A model generated the notes under the pieces. It was not told the origin of the DNA and did not search any database. It saw nothing but the letters and a program-made list of their open reading frames with translations. This document shows positions 17,937-26,800 of a DNA stretch of 64,000 nucleotides, piece by piece. Position numbers and translations under genes: made by a program. Position 1 is the stretch's first letter, and the number at the start of each line of letters is the position of its first letter. The stretch is from contig NZ_CP123228.1 of the NCBI RefSeq assembly GCF_029855045.1, forward strand, positions 2,728,001 through 2,792,000, in the 5' to 3' direction. This DNA comes from Piscinibacter sp. XHJ-5. Lineage in GTDB: Bacteria; Pseudomonadota; Gammaproteobacteria; Burkholderiales; Burkholderiaceae_C.

Positions 17937-18865
17937 CTTCCGGTCTCCCCAGGACCGAGGCTCGCGGCGCTGGGGCCCAACAACGCGGCGCGCGGATCGC
18001 CCAGTTTTCTCGATGTCGTGCCCAGCGCATCGGCAGCGGATCGAAGCTGCTGGCTCGTGATTCGCAGCTCGATGCCCGCATCTCCGAGGAAGTCCTCGGT
18101 GCGGCCTGCCAGCCGCGATACGTCGCCGCTCAGCTGCCGCACCGCGGCGGTCGCCTCGCCGAGATGGGCGCCGGCCTGTGCGCCGAGCGTGTCGTAGCGG
18201 TCGGCGAGGCGGTGGAAGTCGCTCGCAGCCGACGTCGTCGTCGACTGCAGCGTGTCGGCGGTGCGACCGATCGATGCCAGCGTGGCGTCCATGCGTCTCG
18301 TCAGCGCGCCGGCGCTGCGCGTGGCAACGCGCAGGTTGTCCAGCGTTTCGGCGAAGGCCGCCTGGTTCTCCGGCGACAGCGCCTGGCCGATCCGCTTCAT
18401 CGTCTCGTCGGCGCGCTGGGCGAGCTGGCTCATCGTCTGCGAGAACTGCTGCAGTTGCGACTCGCCTTCCGGGATGGTCGCATGCGCGCGGTCCAGCAGC
18501 GGGCTGTCCTCCTGCAGCGTCACCAGCCGGATGGTGGCGAGGCCCGTGATCAGGTTGCGGTCGACCACCGCGCGTGTGCTGGTGCGCACGGGTGCGGACG
18601 CGTCGACGTCGATGGTGACGTCGACGCCGCCCGGCTGCTGCTTCGAGAACGCGAACCGCACGACGCTGCCCACGCGGATGCCCCTCATGTGCACGTCGCT
18701 GTCCGGCTCCAGTCCTTCCAGCGACTGGCGTGTGAAGGTCGATGTGTAGTGGCGGGTCTGCCTGCCGTTGCCCGTTGTCAGCAGCCACGCGAGCGCCGCC
18801 ACCACGATGCCGAGCACGATCAGCACCGAAGCGCCGACCACCGTGTATCGAGCGTGAGGTTCCAT
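17933..18865 (-). CDS. MCE-domain (MlaD-like) lipid transport subunit
   Basis: 310 residues. ATG at 18865 overlaps the TGA of the ATPase gene; a GTG one codon upstream is an alternative. One N-terminal membrane helix (VVGASVLIVLGIVVAALAWL) is followed by an MCE domain (QSLEGLEPDSDVHMRGIRVG, then DVTIDVDASAPV and ITGLATIRLV). A long helical C-terminal part with heptad patterning follows. MCE proteins form periplasmic hexamers that shuttle phospholipids or other hydrophobic molecules. It is the periplasmic component of the ABC system encoded upstream. Confidence 0.92.
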   Translation of the reverse strand: MEPHARYTVVGASVLIVLGIVVAALAWLLTTGNGRQTRHYTSTFTRQSLEGLEPDSDVHMRGIRVGSVVRFAFSKQQPGGVDVTIDVDASAPVRTSTRAVVDRNLITGLATIRLVTLQEDSPLLDRAHATIPEGESQLQQFSQTMSQLAQRADETMKRIGQALSPENQAAFAETLDNLRVATRSAGALTRRMDATLASIGRTADTLQSTTTSAASDFHRLADRYDTLGAQAGAHLGEATAAVRQLSGDVSRLAGRTEDFLGDAGIELRITSQQLRSAADALGTTSRKLGDPRAALLGPSAASLGPGETGR

Positions 18866-19623
18866 CACGCGGCTCCTTGAAGTTGCGGCGAGCGCGTCGA
18901 GAAGTACTGGCGGATCCAGGGGTGATCCAAGCCGGTCACCGACGCGAGCGGACCGTCGGCAATCACCCGGCCGCCGGCCAGTGCGATGGCACGGTCGACG
19001 ATGCTGAACAGCGTGTCCAGGTCGTGGGTGACCATGAACACGGTGAGGCCGAGGCTGTCGGTGAGCGTGCGGATGAGGCGGTCGAACGCACGCGCGCCGA
19101 TCGGGTCGAGCCCCGACGTGGGCTCGTCGAGGAACAGGATCTCGGGCTCCAGCGCGAGCGCGCGCGCCAGTGCCACGCGCTTGCGCATGCCGCCCGACAG
19201 CTGCGCCGGGGTCTTGCTGCAGCTGTCGCGATCAAGACCGACGAGCGACAGCTTCAGTCCCACCAGGGCGGCGATGGTCGCGTCGTCGAGCTGCGCGTGC
19301 TCGCGCAGCGGCAAGGCGATGTTCTCGGCCACCGTGAGCGACGAGAAGAGCGCCCCGTCCTGGAACAGCATGCCGAAGCGGTGCCGCAAGGCGTTCATGT
19401 CGGCCGCGCCGGCCTTGCAGACGTCGGTCCCCAGCATCCGGATGCGTCCCGCGGTGGGCCGCAGCAGCCCGATCATTTCCTTCAGCAGCACGGACTTCCC
19501 CGTGCCGCTGCCGCCGATCAGCGCGACGAGCTGACCGCGCGCGATCGAGAAGCTCACGCCGTCGTGGATCGCGGCGCTTTCGAAGCGCGTGACGATGGCG
19601 TCGACCTCCAGCACGGGCTCCAC
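18865..19623 (-). CDS. ABC transporter ATP-binding protein (MlaF-like)
   Basis: 252 residues from GTG 19623, three bases past the permease stop. All ATPase motifs are present: Walker A ALIGGSGTGKSVLLKEMIGL, Q-loop MLFQDGALFSSL, signature TPAQLSGGMRKRVALARALA, Walker B EILFLDEPTSGLDP and switch His MVTHDLDTLF. The SGGM signature and the TSGLDP sequence fit MlaF/Ttg2A ATPases. It energises the permease and MCE subunit encoded next to it. Confidence 0.94.
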   Translation of the reverse strand: MEPVLEVDAIVTRFESAAIHDGVSFSIARGQLVALIGGSGTGKSVLLKEMIGLLRPTAGRIRMLGTDVCKAGAADMNALRHRFGMLFQDGALFSSLTVAENIALPLREHAQLDDATIAALVGLKLSLVGLDRDSCSKTPAQLSGGMRKRVALARALALEPEILFLDEPTSGLDPIGARAFDRLIRTLTDSLGLTVFMVTHDLDTLFSIVDRAIALAGGRVIADGPLASVTGLDHPWIRQYFSTRSPQLQGAA

Positions 19624-19625
19624 TT

Positions 19626-20768
19626 TCAGATCCCCAGGTGCTGCAAGGTGACCGCGAACACGGCGTCGAGGGCGATAACCCAGACGATGGCCTGAACGAC
19701 GGTGGAGGTCGTGTGCTCGCCGACGCTGCGCGAGTCGCGGGTGACGGACAGCCCCATGCGACACCCGATGAGCGCGATAAAGGCCGCGAACACCGGCGCC
19801 TTGGCCAGCCCGATGACGAGCGCGCTGCGGGGCAGCGCGGCGTGCAAGCGGTGCGCGAACGCCGCGGGCGGGATGTCGAGCTGCCACGCGCTGATCAGCA
19901 TCCCGCCGGCGATGCCGGCGATGTCGCCGAGCAACACCAGCAACGGCAGTCCGATGACGATCGCCACGAGCCGTGGGATCACCAGCACCTGCACGGGCGA
20001 CAGCCCCAGGGTGCGGATCGCGTCGGTCTCTTCCTGCACCTTCATCGAGCCGAGCTGGGCCGTGAACGCGGCACCGGAGCGGCCGGCGACGATGACGGCG
20101 ACCAGCATGGGTGCGAGCTCACGGCAGAGCGCGAGGCCGACGCCGTCGACGACGAAGATCGTCGCGCCGTAGCGGCGTGCCTGCGCCCCCAGCAGGTACG
20201 CGAACACGACGCCCACCAGGCACGTCATCATCGCGACGATCGGGATGGCGTCGAGCGCGACGGTCTCGAACTGTGCGACCGTCGCCTGTAGCCGGAAGGT
20301 CGCGGGCGTCCGCAGCGCGGCAAGGCACTCGGCGGCGACGATGCCGAGGAACCGCGTGTGGTCCTGGAGGTGGCCCGCACCGCGCAGAGTGGCGGCGCCC
20401 AGCCGGTGCAGCACGCCCGCGTGCCGCGTCCGCGTGGCAGCGGCATCGGGGGCGGCCATGCGCTCGTGGACCAGGGCCAGCAGGCGGGCATGGCGCTCCT
20501 GCACCGCGCGCATGCTGACCATCGCCCGCGTGCATCCGGCCGCCACGAGGCGGCGGAGCAGCACGAACACCGTGGCCGTGTCGAGCGTCTCGAGGCGACT
20601 GCCGTCGAGGATGCAGGGCTGCTGCGGCGACAGGCGCAGCGCGCCGACCTCGGCGGCCACCGCGTGCAGGTTGGTCAGCCGCCAGACGCCTTGCAGGTAC
20701 AGCACCGTGGCGCCGTCCTCGCGCGTCTGCTCGATCCAGCGGCGCGCGGCCGCCGGCTCACTGCGCAT
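19626..20768 (-). CDS. MlaE-family permease with N-terminal STAS domain
   Basis: 380 residues. The first 110 residues resemble a STAS domain (GVWRLTNLHAVAAEVGAL, then CILDGSRLETLDTATVFVL), the equivalent of separate MlaB proteins. The rest is an MlaE permease: PIVAMMTCLVGVVFAYLLGA, the GRSGAAFTAQLGSMKVQEET loop, and several membrane helices. STAS-MlaE fusion is a known variant. The start at 20768 overlaps the end of the PRC-barrel gene by 11 bases, consistent with coupling. Confidence 0.92.
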   Translation of the reverse strand: MRSEPAAARRWIEQTREDGATVLYLQGVWRLTNLHAVAAEVGALRLSPQQPCILDGSRLETLDTATVFVLLRRLVAAGCTRAMVSMRAVQERHARLLALVHERMAAPDAAATRTRHAGVLHRLGAATLRGAGHLQDHTRFLGIVAAECLAALRTPATFRLQATVAQFETVALDAIPIVAMMTCLVGVVFAYLLGAQARRYGATIFVVDGVGLALCRELAPMLVAVIVAGRSGAAFTAQLGSMKVQEETDAIRTLGLSPVQVLVIPRLVAIVIGLPLLVLLGDIAGIAGGMLISAWQLDIPPAAFAHRLHAALPRSALVIGLAKAPVFAAFIALIGCRMGLSVTRDSRSVGEHTTSTVVQAIVWVIALDAVFAVTLQHLGI

Positions 20769-21150
20769 ACTCGAAGTTCGGCAGCGCCTTGATGGCGGCC
20801 TTGGTCGCGCCCGGCAGCACGAACAGGCCATCGCGTTCCGTGAGCTGCTCGACCGGGATGGCGACGTGGTGGCGCTTCACGCCGACGAAGCCGCCGGCGC
20901 CGACGATGACGAAGGACACCGCGGTGTCGGGCGCGATGATGAGATCCTCGATCCTGCCGACCTGCTCGCTGTTCTCGTTGAACACGGACTTGCCCAGGAT
21001 CTGACGCCTTGCGCTCCAGCCTGACGCGATGACCTCGACCGTGGCGACCGCGACGCCGATGGTCGTCGAGCCGGCAACCTGCGCACGCACGCCGGTGCAG
21101 GCGACGATGGCGGCCAGCCCGACGGCCGGGAGGATGAATGAACGGCCCAT
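20758..21150 (-). CDS. Exported PRC-barrel domain protein
   Basis: 130 residues from ATG 21150, with GAAGGA upstream. A signal-like N-terminus (FILPAVGLAAIVACTGVRAQ) precedes a PRC-barrel (GKSVFNENSEQVGRIEDLII, then AVSFVIVGAGGFVGVKRHHV and PVEQLTERDGLFVLPGATK). PRC-barrel proteins of this kind are periplasmic and poorly understood. As the first gene of the MCE operon it may be a periplasmic partner of the transporter; that link is inference from position and overlap. Confidence 0.85.
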   Translation of the reverse strand: MGRSFILPAVGLAAIVACTGVRAQVAGSTTIGVAVATVEVIASGWSARRQILGKSVFNENSEQVGRIEDLIIAPDTAVSFVIVGAGGFVGVKRHHVAIPVEQLTERDGLFVLPGATKAAIKALPNFEYAQ

Positions 21151-21375
21151 CGGAATTCCTTCGGTGGTTGGATGGCGAAGTGTCGCCGTCGTGTGCGCGC
21201 GCCGCCTCTGCCTTGTTGCGGTCGTGCCGTGCGACTTTCGGCTGACGCGCGCGTTCACCGCGAGGCCTGGCTTCGTCGCAATTGGGGAAGAGCCGGCGCT
21301 CCAACTTGTGATGGTTCGCCTCGCGCGGCATGGCCGGGACAATGAACGTCCCTCGGTCACTCACGCAACACTGCC

Positions 21376-21839
21376 ATGAAGCTTCTCCATGCGACCCTTG
21401 CCGTGGCGGCGATGTTCGCCGCCATTCCCGCCGTCCATGCCTGCGATTCCGACCACCGGTCGGGCCCGCGGAAGTGCACGGCGTCAAGCTGGCCTCGATC
21501 TGCGCCGCCTGCGGCGTCGTCTCCGACACGCGGGTCGAGCACCGCGAAGGCAAAGCAACCGGCGTGGGAGGGCTCGGTGGTGCCGTCGTGGGTGGCATCG
21601 TCGGCCACCAGATCGGCAGCGGATCGGGCAACGGCCTGGCGACCGTGCTGGGCGCCGTCGGCGGTGGCCTGGCGGGCAATGCGATCGAGAAGAGGGTGAA
21701 GAAGGTGACCGTCTGGTCGACCACCGTTACCTTCAAGGACGGGTCGACGCAGACGTTCGAGCAGACCGCCGATCCCGATCTCGACGAGGGCGACGTCGTG
21801 AAGATGGAGAACGGCCATCCGGTGAAGCACGCGTCGTGA
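21376..21839 (+). pseudogene. Glycine-zipper 2TM (SlyB-like) protein, frameshifted
   Basis: A signal peptide (LHATLAVAAMFAAIPAVHAC) starts at ATG 21376 in one frame. After about 30 codons the coding pattern moves to another frame near 21465, where it reads SICAACGVVSDTRVEHREG and then a glycine zipper (VGGLGGAVVGGIVGHQIGSG and AVGGGLAGNAIEKRVKKV). A C-terminal segment with TTVTFKDGSTQTFEQ ends at 21839. The two halves together match a normal surface or periplasmic glycine-zipper protein. A single-base indel in the genome or in the sequencing would explain it. Internal starts such as GTG at the junction could express the zipper part without a signal. Confidence 0.75.
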
Positions 21840-21976
21840 AGCGCACGCGGCCTCCGGCAGGCCATGGAATAAACGAGTCGCTGGAGTGTCTATCGGCAGC
21901 ACAGGGACACCCTCAGAACATGCCATGAGCTACATCGCGTTGCCGTTCGCTTCGCCGCGGATGCCGGGGTCGCACC

Positions 21977-22690
21977 GTGCACGCTGAGCGTCGATGGCTG
22001 AGCGATGCCGCTGACGAGACGCGGCGCATCGTCGACAGCGCCTGCGAGGCCGCGAGCCGTTCGGCCATCGAAGCCGAGCGGGCGCGCATGGCCGGCGAGA
22101 TCCACGACGGCCTGGCACAGTCCTTCCTCGCCGTCATGATGCAGGCGCGCGCCGCGCGACTCAGCGGTCGCCTGCGCAAGCAGCGCCTGCTGCAATTCTT
22201 CGAGCAGATCGAATCCCTTGCCGCCGAGGGCCTCGAGGAGGCGCGCCGCTCGGTGTTCGCGTTGCGCTCGACCTGTGTGGAAAGCGACGGCCTCGTCATC
22301 GCGCTGGAACGGCTGGTCGCCAGCCTCTCGATGGCCGGACGCACGCGATTCGTCCTTGTCAACAGCGCCGGTGCGCCCGACATCGCACCGGCGGTGGAGG
22401 ACGCCGTCTACCGCATCGTCCAGGAGGCGACGCAGAACGCGCTCAAGCACGCGGGCGCCAGTGTCGTCACGGTCCGGCTCGAGCGCGACGGCAGCCACCT
22501 CCGCGTGCGCATCGATGACGATGGCGATTGCGTCGCGCACGACCTGATCCAGCGCGCCCGCGAGCGCGGCGGGCTGCGTGGCATGCGCGAGCGCGCCGAG
22601 CGCTGCGGCGGCAGCCTGGTCGTCGAGCCGTGCTCGCCGCGGGGCACTCGCGTCGACGTCCGGCTGCCCACGAGGAACCCGCCGTCATGA
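21977..22690 (+). CDS. NarX-type soluble histidine kinase, no sensor domain
   Basis: 237 residues from GTG 21977. It has the HisKA_3 dimerisation segment with phospho-His (RARMAGEIHDGLAQSFLAVM) and a HATPase domain (IVQEATQNALKHAGASVV with the N-box, then RIDDDG and GGLRGMRERAERCGG). There are no membrane helices or PAS/GAF region: only about 35 residues precede the His helix. An upstream ATG at 21925 opens a 20-codon frame in another register, so an N-terminal truncation by frameshift cannot be excluded. Its stop overlaps the response regulator start (ATGA). Confidence 0.88.
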   Translation: MHAERRWLSDAADETRRIVDSACEAASRSAIEAERARMAGEIHDGLAQSFLAVMMQARAARLSGRLRKQRLLQFFEQIESLAAEGLEEARRSVFALRSTCVESDGLVIALERLVASLSMAGRTRFVLVNSAGAPDIAPAVEDAVYRIVQEATQNALKHAGASVVTVRLERDGSHLRVRIDDDGDCVAHDLIQRARERGGLRGMRERAERCGGSLVVEPCSPRGTRVDVRLPTRNPPS

Positions 22691-23325
22691 ACCCACGGAC
22701 GAACGGCCCGCTGCGCGTGATCCTGGTCGACGATCACGCGATCTTCCGCCACGGCATGAGGGCCGTGCTCGAGCACGCGTGCGCCTTCGACGTCGTCGCC
22801 GAGTGCGGCGACGGCGAGAGCGCAGTGGCCGCGTACCTCGCGTTGCGGCCGGACGTTCTGCTGCTCGATCTGCGCATGCCCGGGCTCGACGGCCTGGAGG
22901 TCGTGCGAAGGGTGGTCGAAGCCGATCGTGGCGCGCTGATCCTCATCGTGACGACGTATGCGACCGACGAGGACATCAGGCATGCCCTGCGCGCGGGCGC
23001 GAGGGGCTACCTGCTGAAGGACGCCGGCCCGGAAGACGTGTGCCGCGCGATCGAGCGCGTCGCCGAGGGCGGGATGGTGATCTCCCCCGACATCGCCGCG
23101 CAGTACGTGCGGATCACGACGCGCGCGGAGCTCTCGCCGCGCGAGCTGCAGATCGTGCGCATGCTCTGCGCTGGCAAGCCGAACAAGGAGATCGCACGCA
23201 GCTTGTCCGTGGAGGTCACCACGGTGAAGGGACACGTGAAGTCGGTGCTCGACAAGCTGGGCGTGCGCAACAGGACCGAGGCGGTCGCCGAGGCCACGCG
23301 GCGCGGCATCGTGCCCAGCTACTGA
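22687..23325 (+). CDS. NarL/FixJ response regulator, canonical
   Basis: 212 residues. The receiver is complete: acidic pair VILVDDHAIF, phospho-Asp LLLDLRMPG, Thr IVTTYA and Lys in GYLLKDAG. The C-terminal LuxR domain reads LSPRELQIVRMLCAGKPNKE and VTTVKGHVKSVLDKLGVRNR. It is coupled to the histidine kinase by a four-base overlap, forming a two-component pair whose targets are unknown. The YWTD propeller gene lies 118 bases downstream on the same strand. Confidence 0.93.
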   Translation: MNPRTNGPLRVILVDDHAIFRHGMRAVLEHACAFDVVAECGDGESAVAAYLALRPDVLLLDLRMPGLDGLEVVRRVVEADRGALILIVTTYATDEDIRHALRAGARGYLLKDAGPEDVCRAIERVAEGGMVISPDIAAQYVRITTRAELSPRELQIVRMLCAGKPNKEIARSLSVEVTTVKGHVKSVLDKLGVRNRTEAVAEATRRGIVPSY

Positions 23326-23443
23326 GGTCCTCGTCCTTTCGATCGGCGGGCATCGCTTCGTTCGGGAGACGCCGTCTTCATGCGCCGCGCGCTCCAATGC
23401 GTCACACGCAGCGGATGTCCGGGTTGCGCAGAAGGAGCTACCG

Positions 23444-24379
23444 ATGCAAGTCTCGAAGGGCCTCGCCGCACGCGCGCAGCGGGCCACCACCGGCCGGCTG
23501 TTCGTGCTCGAACTGAGCGGCGGCCGGATCTTCTCCATCGACACGGAGGGCCGCGACAAGCAGGTGCTGGTCACGGATTGCCGTGTGCCCGATGGCATCG
23601 GGGTGGACGTGGCCCGCGGCCACATCTACTGGACCAACATGGGCCATCCCGAGGTCGGCGACGGGTCCATCGAGCGCGTCGACCTGGACGGCGGCCATCG
23701 CCGCACCATCGTGCCGAGCGGCATCACGTACACGCCCAAGCAGCTGCAGATCTCGAAGGAGACCGGCAAGCTGTACTGGGCGGATCGCGAAGGCATGCGG
23801 GTCATGCGCTGCAACGTCGACGGCACGAACGTCGAGACGCTGGTGGCGAGCGGCTCGGGCGATGCCGAACGCGCGCAGGCCAGTCGCTGGTGCGTCGGCA
23901 TCGCCGTCGATCCGGTGCGGCGCCACGTCTACTGGACGCAGAAGGGCGCGGACAACGCCAACGAAGGCCGCATCTTCCGCGCCGGCCTCGACCTGCCCGC
24001 GGGCGACACGCCCTCGAACCGCTCCGACATCGAGCTGCTCTACGGCGGCCTGCCGGAGCCGATCGACCTCGAGCTGGACGTCGAGCACCGGACGTTGTAC
24101 TGGACCGACCGCGGCGACCCCCCAAGCGGCAACTCGGTGAACCGCGCGCCGATGGACGTCGCGGCCCAGCGCCGCGGCGCGCCGGAGATCGTCTTCTCCG
24201 ACCTCATGGAAGGCATCGGCATCGCGCTGGATGTCGAGGGCGGGCGCATCTTCGTGACCGATGTCGGCGGATCCGTCTATGCCTCGGCGCTCGACGGTTC
24301 CAACGCGCGCGTGCTGATGGTCGTGCAAGGCAATCTCGCCGGCATCGCGTACGCCCAGGTGCCCGTCGCAAGTCGCTGA
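23444..24379 (+). CDS. YWTD-repeat beta-propeller protein
   Basis: 311 residues with GAAGGAG 7 bases upstream. Repeats of the LDL-receptor class B kind are obvious: HIYWTNMGHPE, KLYWADREG, HVYWTQKGAD and TLYWTDRGDPP, each followed by RxxxDG-like turns. This gives a six-bladed propeller. No signal peptide is visible, so it is probably cytosolic. It is followed 43 bases later by a hydroxyacyl-CoA dehydrogenase-like gene. The function of bacterial proteins of this type is not established; a lactonase or SMP-30-like activity is one possibility. Confidence 0.8.
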   Translation: MQVSKGLAARAQRATTGRLFVLELSGGRIFSIDTEGRDKQVLVTDCRVPDGIGVDVARGHIYWTNMGHPEVGDGSIERVDLDGGHRRTIVPSGITYTPKQLQISKETGKLYWADREGMRVMRCNVDGTNVETLVASGSGDAERAQASRWCVGIAVDPVRRHVYWTQKGADNANEGRIFRAGLDLPAGDTPSNRSDIELLYGGLPEPIDLELDVEHRTLYWTDRGDPPSGNSVNRAPMDVAAQRRGAPEIVFSDLMEGIGIALDVEGGRIFVTDVGGSVYASALDGSNARVLMVVQGNLAGIAYAQVPVASR

Positions 24380-24422
24380 CGGCCCCTCCCTCCATCCCCA
24401 CCGCATAAAGGGAACTCATCTC

Positions 24423-25355
24423 ATGTCCTACTCCAAGCCCATCCGTCGCATCGCCATCGTCGGCACGGGCCTCATCGGGTCCAGCTGGGCCGCCCAATAC
24501 CTGGCCAAGGGATTCGACGTCGTGGCGACCAACCCGGCGCCGAACGCCGAAGCGGCGCTGCGCAAGTTCGTCGACGACGCCTGGGGACTGCTGACGCGCA
24601 TCGGCCTCGCCGAGGGTGCCAGCCGCGAGCGCCTTCGCTTCGAGCCCGACATGCGCCGGGCCCTGCACGATGCCGACTTCGTGCAGGAGAACGGCCCCGA
24701 GCGTCCCGACTTCAAGATCAGGCTGTTCGCGGACATGGACGACGCGACGCCGGTCGACAGCCTGATCGCCTCGAGCTCGTCGGGCATCACCATGGACGTG
24801 ATGCAGTCCGCCTGCAAGCATCCCGAGCGCTGCGTGGTCGGCCACCCGTTCAATCCGCCGCACGTGGTCCCGCTCGTCGAGGTGGTGGGCGGCGCGAAGA
24901 CATCGAAGGCCGCGCTCGACCAGGCCATGTCGTTCTACGCCGCCCTCGGCAAGAAGCCCATCCTGCTGCGCAAGGCGCTCCCTGGCCATGTCGCGAACCG
25001 CCTTCAGGCTGCGCTCTACCGCGAGGTCGCGTATCTCGTTCAACAGGACGTGCTGAGCGTCGAGGACGCCGACATCGCCGTGTGTTACGGCCCCGGCCTG
25101 CGCTGGGGCGTCATGGGGCCCACCCTGCAGTGGCACCTGGGCGGCGGCCCGGGCGGCATCCACCACTTCATGGACCACCTGATGGACGGCCTGGCCACCA
25201 GCATGAACGGGCTCGGCCATCCCGACATGACGCCGGCGCTGCGCCAGACGCTCGTCGACGGGGCGCTGCGCCAGGCCGGTGGGCGCACGGTGGCGGAGCT
25301 GGCGGCATGGGAGAACGAAGTGATGGCGGGGCTGCTGAAGCTGCGCGGCGCCTAG
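24423..25355 (+). CDS. 3-hydroxyacyl-CoA / carnitine dehydrogenase-like enzyme
   Basis: 310 residues. The N-terminal Rossmann motif IAIVGTGLIGSSWAAQYLAK and the later SSSSGITMDVMQSACKHPER with GHPFNPPHVVPLVEVV are the NAD-binding and catalytic segments of 3-hydroxyacyl-CoA dehydrogenases. The catalytic His is in GHPFNPP. Length and the absence of a second C-terminal repeat suit the short family that includes L-carnitine dehydrogenase and lambda-crystallin. The C-terminal domain begins near GHVANRLQAALYREV. Substrate is uncertain; it probably forms an operon with the YWTD protein. Confidence 0.87.
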   Translation: MSYSKPIRRIAIVGTGLIGSSWAAQYLAKGFDVVATNPAPNAEAALRKFVDDAWGLLTRIGLAEGASRERLRFEPDMRRALHDADFVQENGPERPDFKIRLFADMDDATPVDSLIASSSSGITMDVMQSACKHPERCVVGHPFNPPHVVPLVEVVGGAKTSKAALDQAMSFYAALGKKPILLRKALPGHVANRLQAALYREVAYLVQQDVLSVEDADIAVCYGPGLRWGVMGPTLQWHLGGGPGGIHHFMDHLMDGLATSMNGLGHPDMTPALRQTLVDGALRQAGGRTVAELAAWENEVMAGLLKLRGA

Positions 25356-25476
25356 ACGCCGGTCTTCTCGCCATGTGAATCCTTCCTAATGCAGCGAGGG
25401 CGCCTTCCGCTTCAAGCCTTAACGTGCATTGATTGGCTTTGCAGCAGGACGAATCCGATGATCGACTCAGGTCTTC

Positions 25477-26016
25477 ATGGGACAAGTCATGTCGTATTCA
25501 CTCGCAGCGGAAGTCACCGAGCACATCGAGCCTCTCATTCCTGCACTGCGCCGCTATGCGCGGGCCCTCATGCGAAACCGGGAGATGGCCGACGACCTGG
25601 TGCAGGACTGTCTTGAACGGGTCGTCAGCCGATGGAACCAGCGCAGAAGCGAGGAAAGCACCCGCAGCTGGATGTTCGCCATCGCGCACAACCTCGCCGT
25701 CAACCGCCTCAGGCAGCAGACGCAGCGTGGGCCGCACCTCGACATCGAAGACGTCCACGAGTCGGCACTCGTCCAGCCTGCCAGGCAGGAGGACCGCATT
25801 CGCCACAACGAGCTCATGCGTGCGCTGGAGGCCCTTCCGGCGGACCAGCGCGCCGCGGTCGTGCTGGTCTGCGTCGATGGCCTTGCATACGCCGAAGCCG
25901 CGCGGGAGCTCGAGGTGCCGATCGGCACGGTCATGTCCCGCCTCGCGCGGGCACGGGCGAAGCTGCAACGCGCGCTGGACGGACCGCTGCCGCAGCACGA
26001 GCCGACGCGGCCTTGA
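25477..26016 (+). CDS. ECF-type RNA polymerase sigma factor
   Basis: 179 residues. Region 2 is clear (IPALRRYARALMRNREMADD, then LVQDCLERVVSRW and WMFAIAHNLAVNRLR). Region 4 follows (LPADQRAAVVLVCVDGLAYA, then VPIGTVMSRLARARAKL). No anti-sigma gene lies next to it, since the next gene converges. ATG 25477 is used; ATG 25489 (MSYSL) is an alternative. It may be controlled by a distant anti-sigma factor or at transcription. No target promoters could be identified by eye. Confidence 0.92.
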   Translation: MGQVMSYSLAAEVTEHIEPLIPALRRYARALMRNREMADDLVQDCLERVVSRWNQRRSEESTRSWMFAIAHNLAVNRLRQQTQRGPHLDIEDVHESALVQPARQEDRIRHNELMRALEALPADQRAAVVLVCVDGLAYAEAARELEVPIGTVMSRLARARAKLQRALDGPLPQHEPTRP

Positions 26017-26170
26017 CGGCCCCACGTCTGCACCGTCCGTTAGAGGGACGACTCCGACTCTGTCCTCTACATCGGCGAAAGCCCCACGCAGGTCCAGGCA
26101 TCGGATCGGCGCCGAAAAACTCCCGCCGATCGAATATGCAACTGCAGGAAATCGAAAGGCCCGGTCACGA

Positions 26171-26800
26171 TCACACCGTCCAGCGCAGCAATCCCTTGCT
26201 GCGGGCGATCACCACCGCCTCGGTGCGGTTGCGCGCGTACAGCTTGCCGTAGACCCGCTTCAGATGGGTCTTCACCGTGCCCGCGCCGATGCCGAGCGCA
26301 TCGGCCACGCGACGGTTGCTCCATCCGCGGGCGACGCCGTCGAGCACTGCGTATTCACGAGGCGTCAAGGGCTCCTCCGCGGCCCGGCTCGACAGCCGGC
26401 GCTTCACGGCAGCCTGCCCCGACGACGCACCGCTGCGCACCGCCCGGATGCAGGCGACGATCTCGGACATCCCGGCATCCTTGCGCAGGCAGGTGCGCGC
26501 GCCGGCGTCGACGAGGCGGTCGATGTCGGCATCGAGGGCCAGCGTCGTCAGGATGATCACGGCGGCCTGTGGTTGCGCCTCACGGATCCGCCGCAGCGCT
26601 TCGACGCCGTCCAGCACGGGCATGCGCAGGTCGAACAACCCCATGTCGGGGGTCGTCTCGTGCCAGAGCGCGACCGCCTCCAGCCCGTCGGACGCCTCGC
26701 CCACTACCGCGAGGTCGTCGTGCGACGACAGCAAGGTGCGCAGGCCGGCACGGAGGATGGGATGGTCGTCCGCGATGAGGAGGCGGGTCGGTCGGTTCAT
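26171..26800 (-). CDS. NarL/FixJ response regulator
   Basis: 209 residues from ATG 26800. The receiver has all key residues: LLIADDHPIL, GLFDLRMPV, ILTTLALD and Lys in CLRKDAG. The LuxR domain reads LTPREYAVLDGVARGWSNRR and AGTVKTHLKRVYGKLYARNR. No kinase gene is adjacent, so it is an orphan regulator here. It converges with the sigma factor gene; a dyad at 26042-26068 between them might end transcription but is imperfect. Confidence 0.92.
   Translation of the reverse strand: MNRPTRLLIADDHPILRAGLRTLLSSHDDLAVVGEASDGLEAVALWHETTPDMGLFDLRMPVLDGVEALRRIREAQPQAAVIILTTLALDADIDRLVDAGARTCLRKDAGMSEIVACIRAVRSGASSGQAAVKRRLSSRAAEEPLTPREYAVLDGVARGWSNRRVADALGIGAGTVKTHLKRVYGKLYARNRTEAVVIARSKGLLRWTV

Noticed and set aside
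26042..26068. Dyad AGAGGGAC/GTCCTCT between the sigma factor and regulator genes as a terminator
   Set aside because: The stem is imperfect and has no T-run; position is suitable but evidence is too weak to list as a feature.
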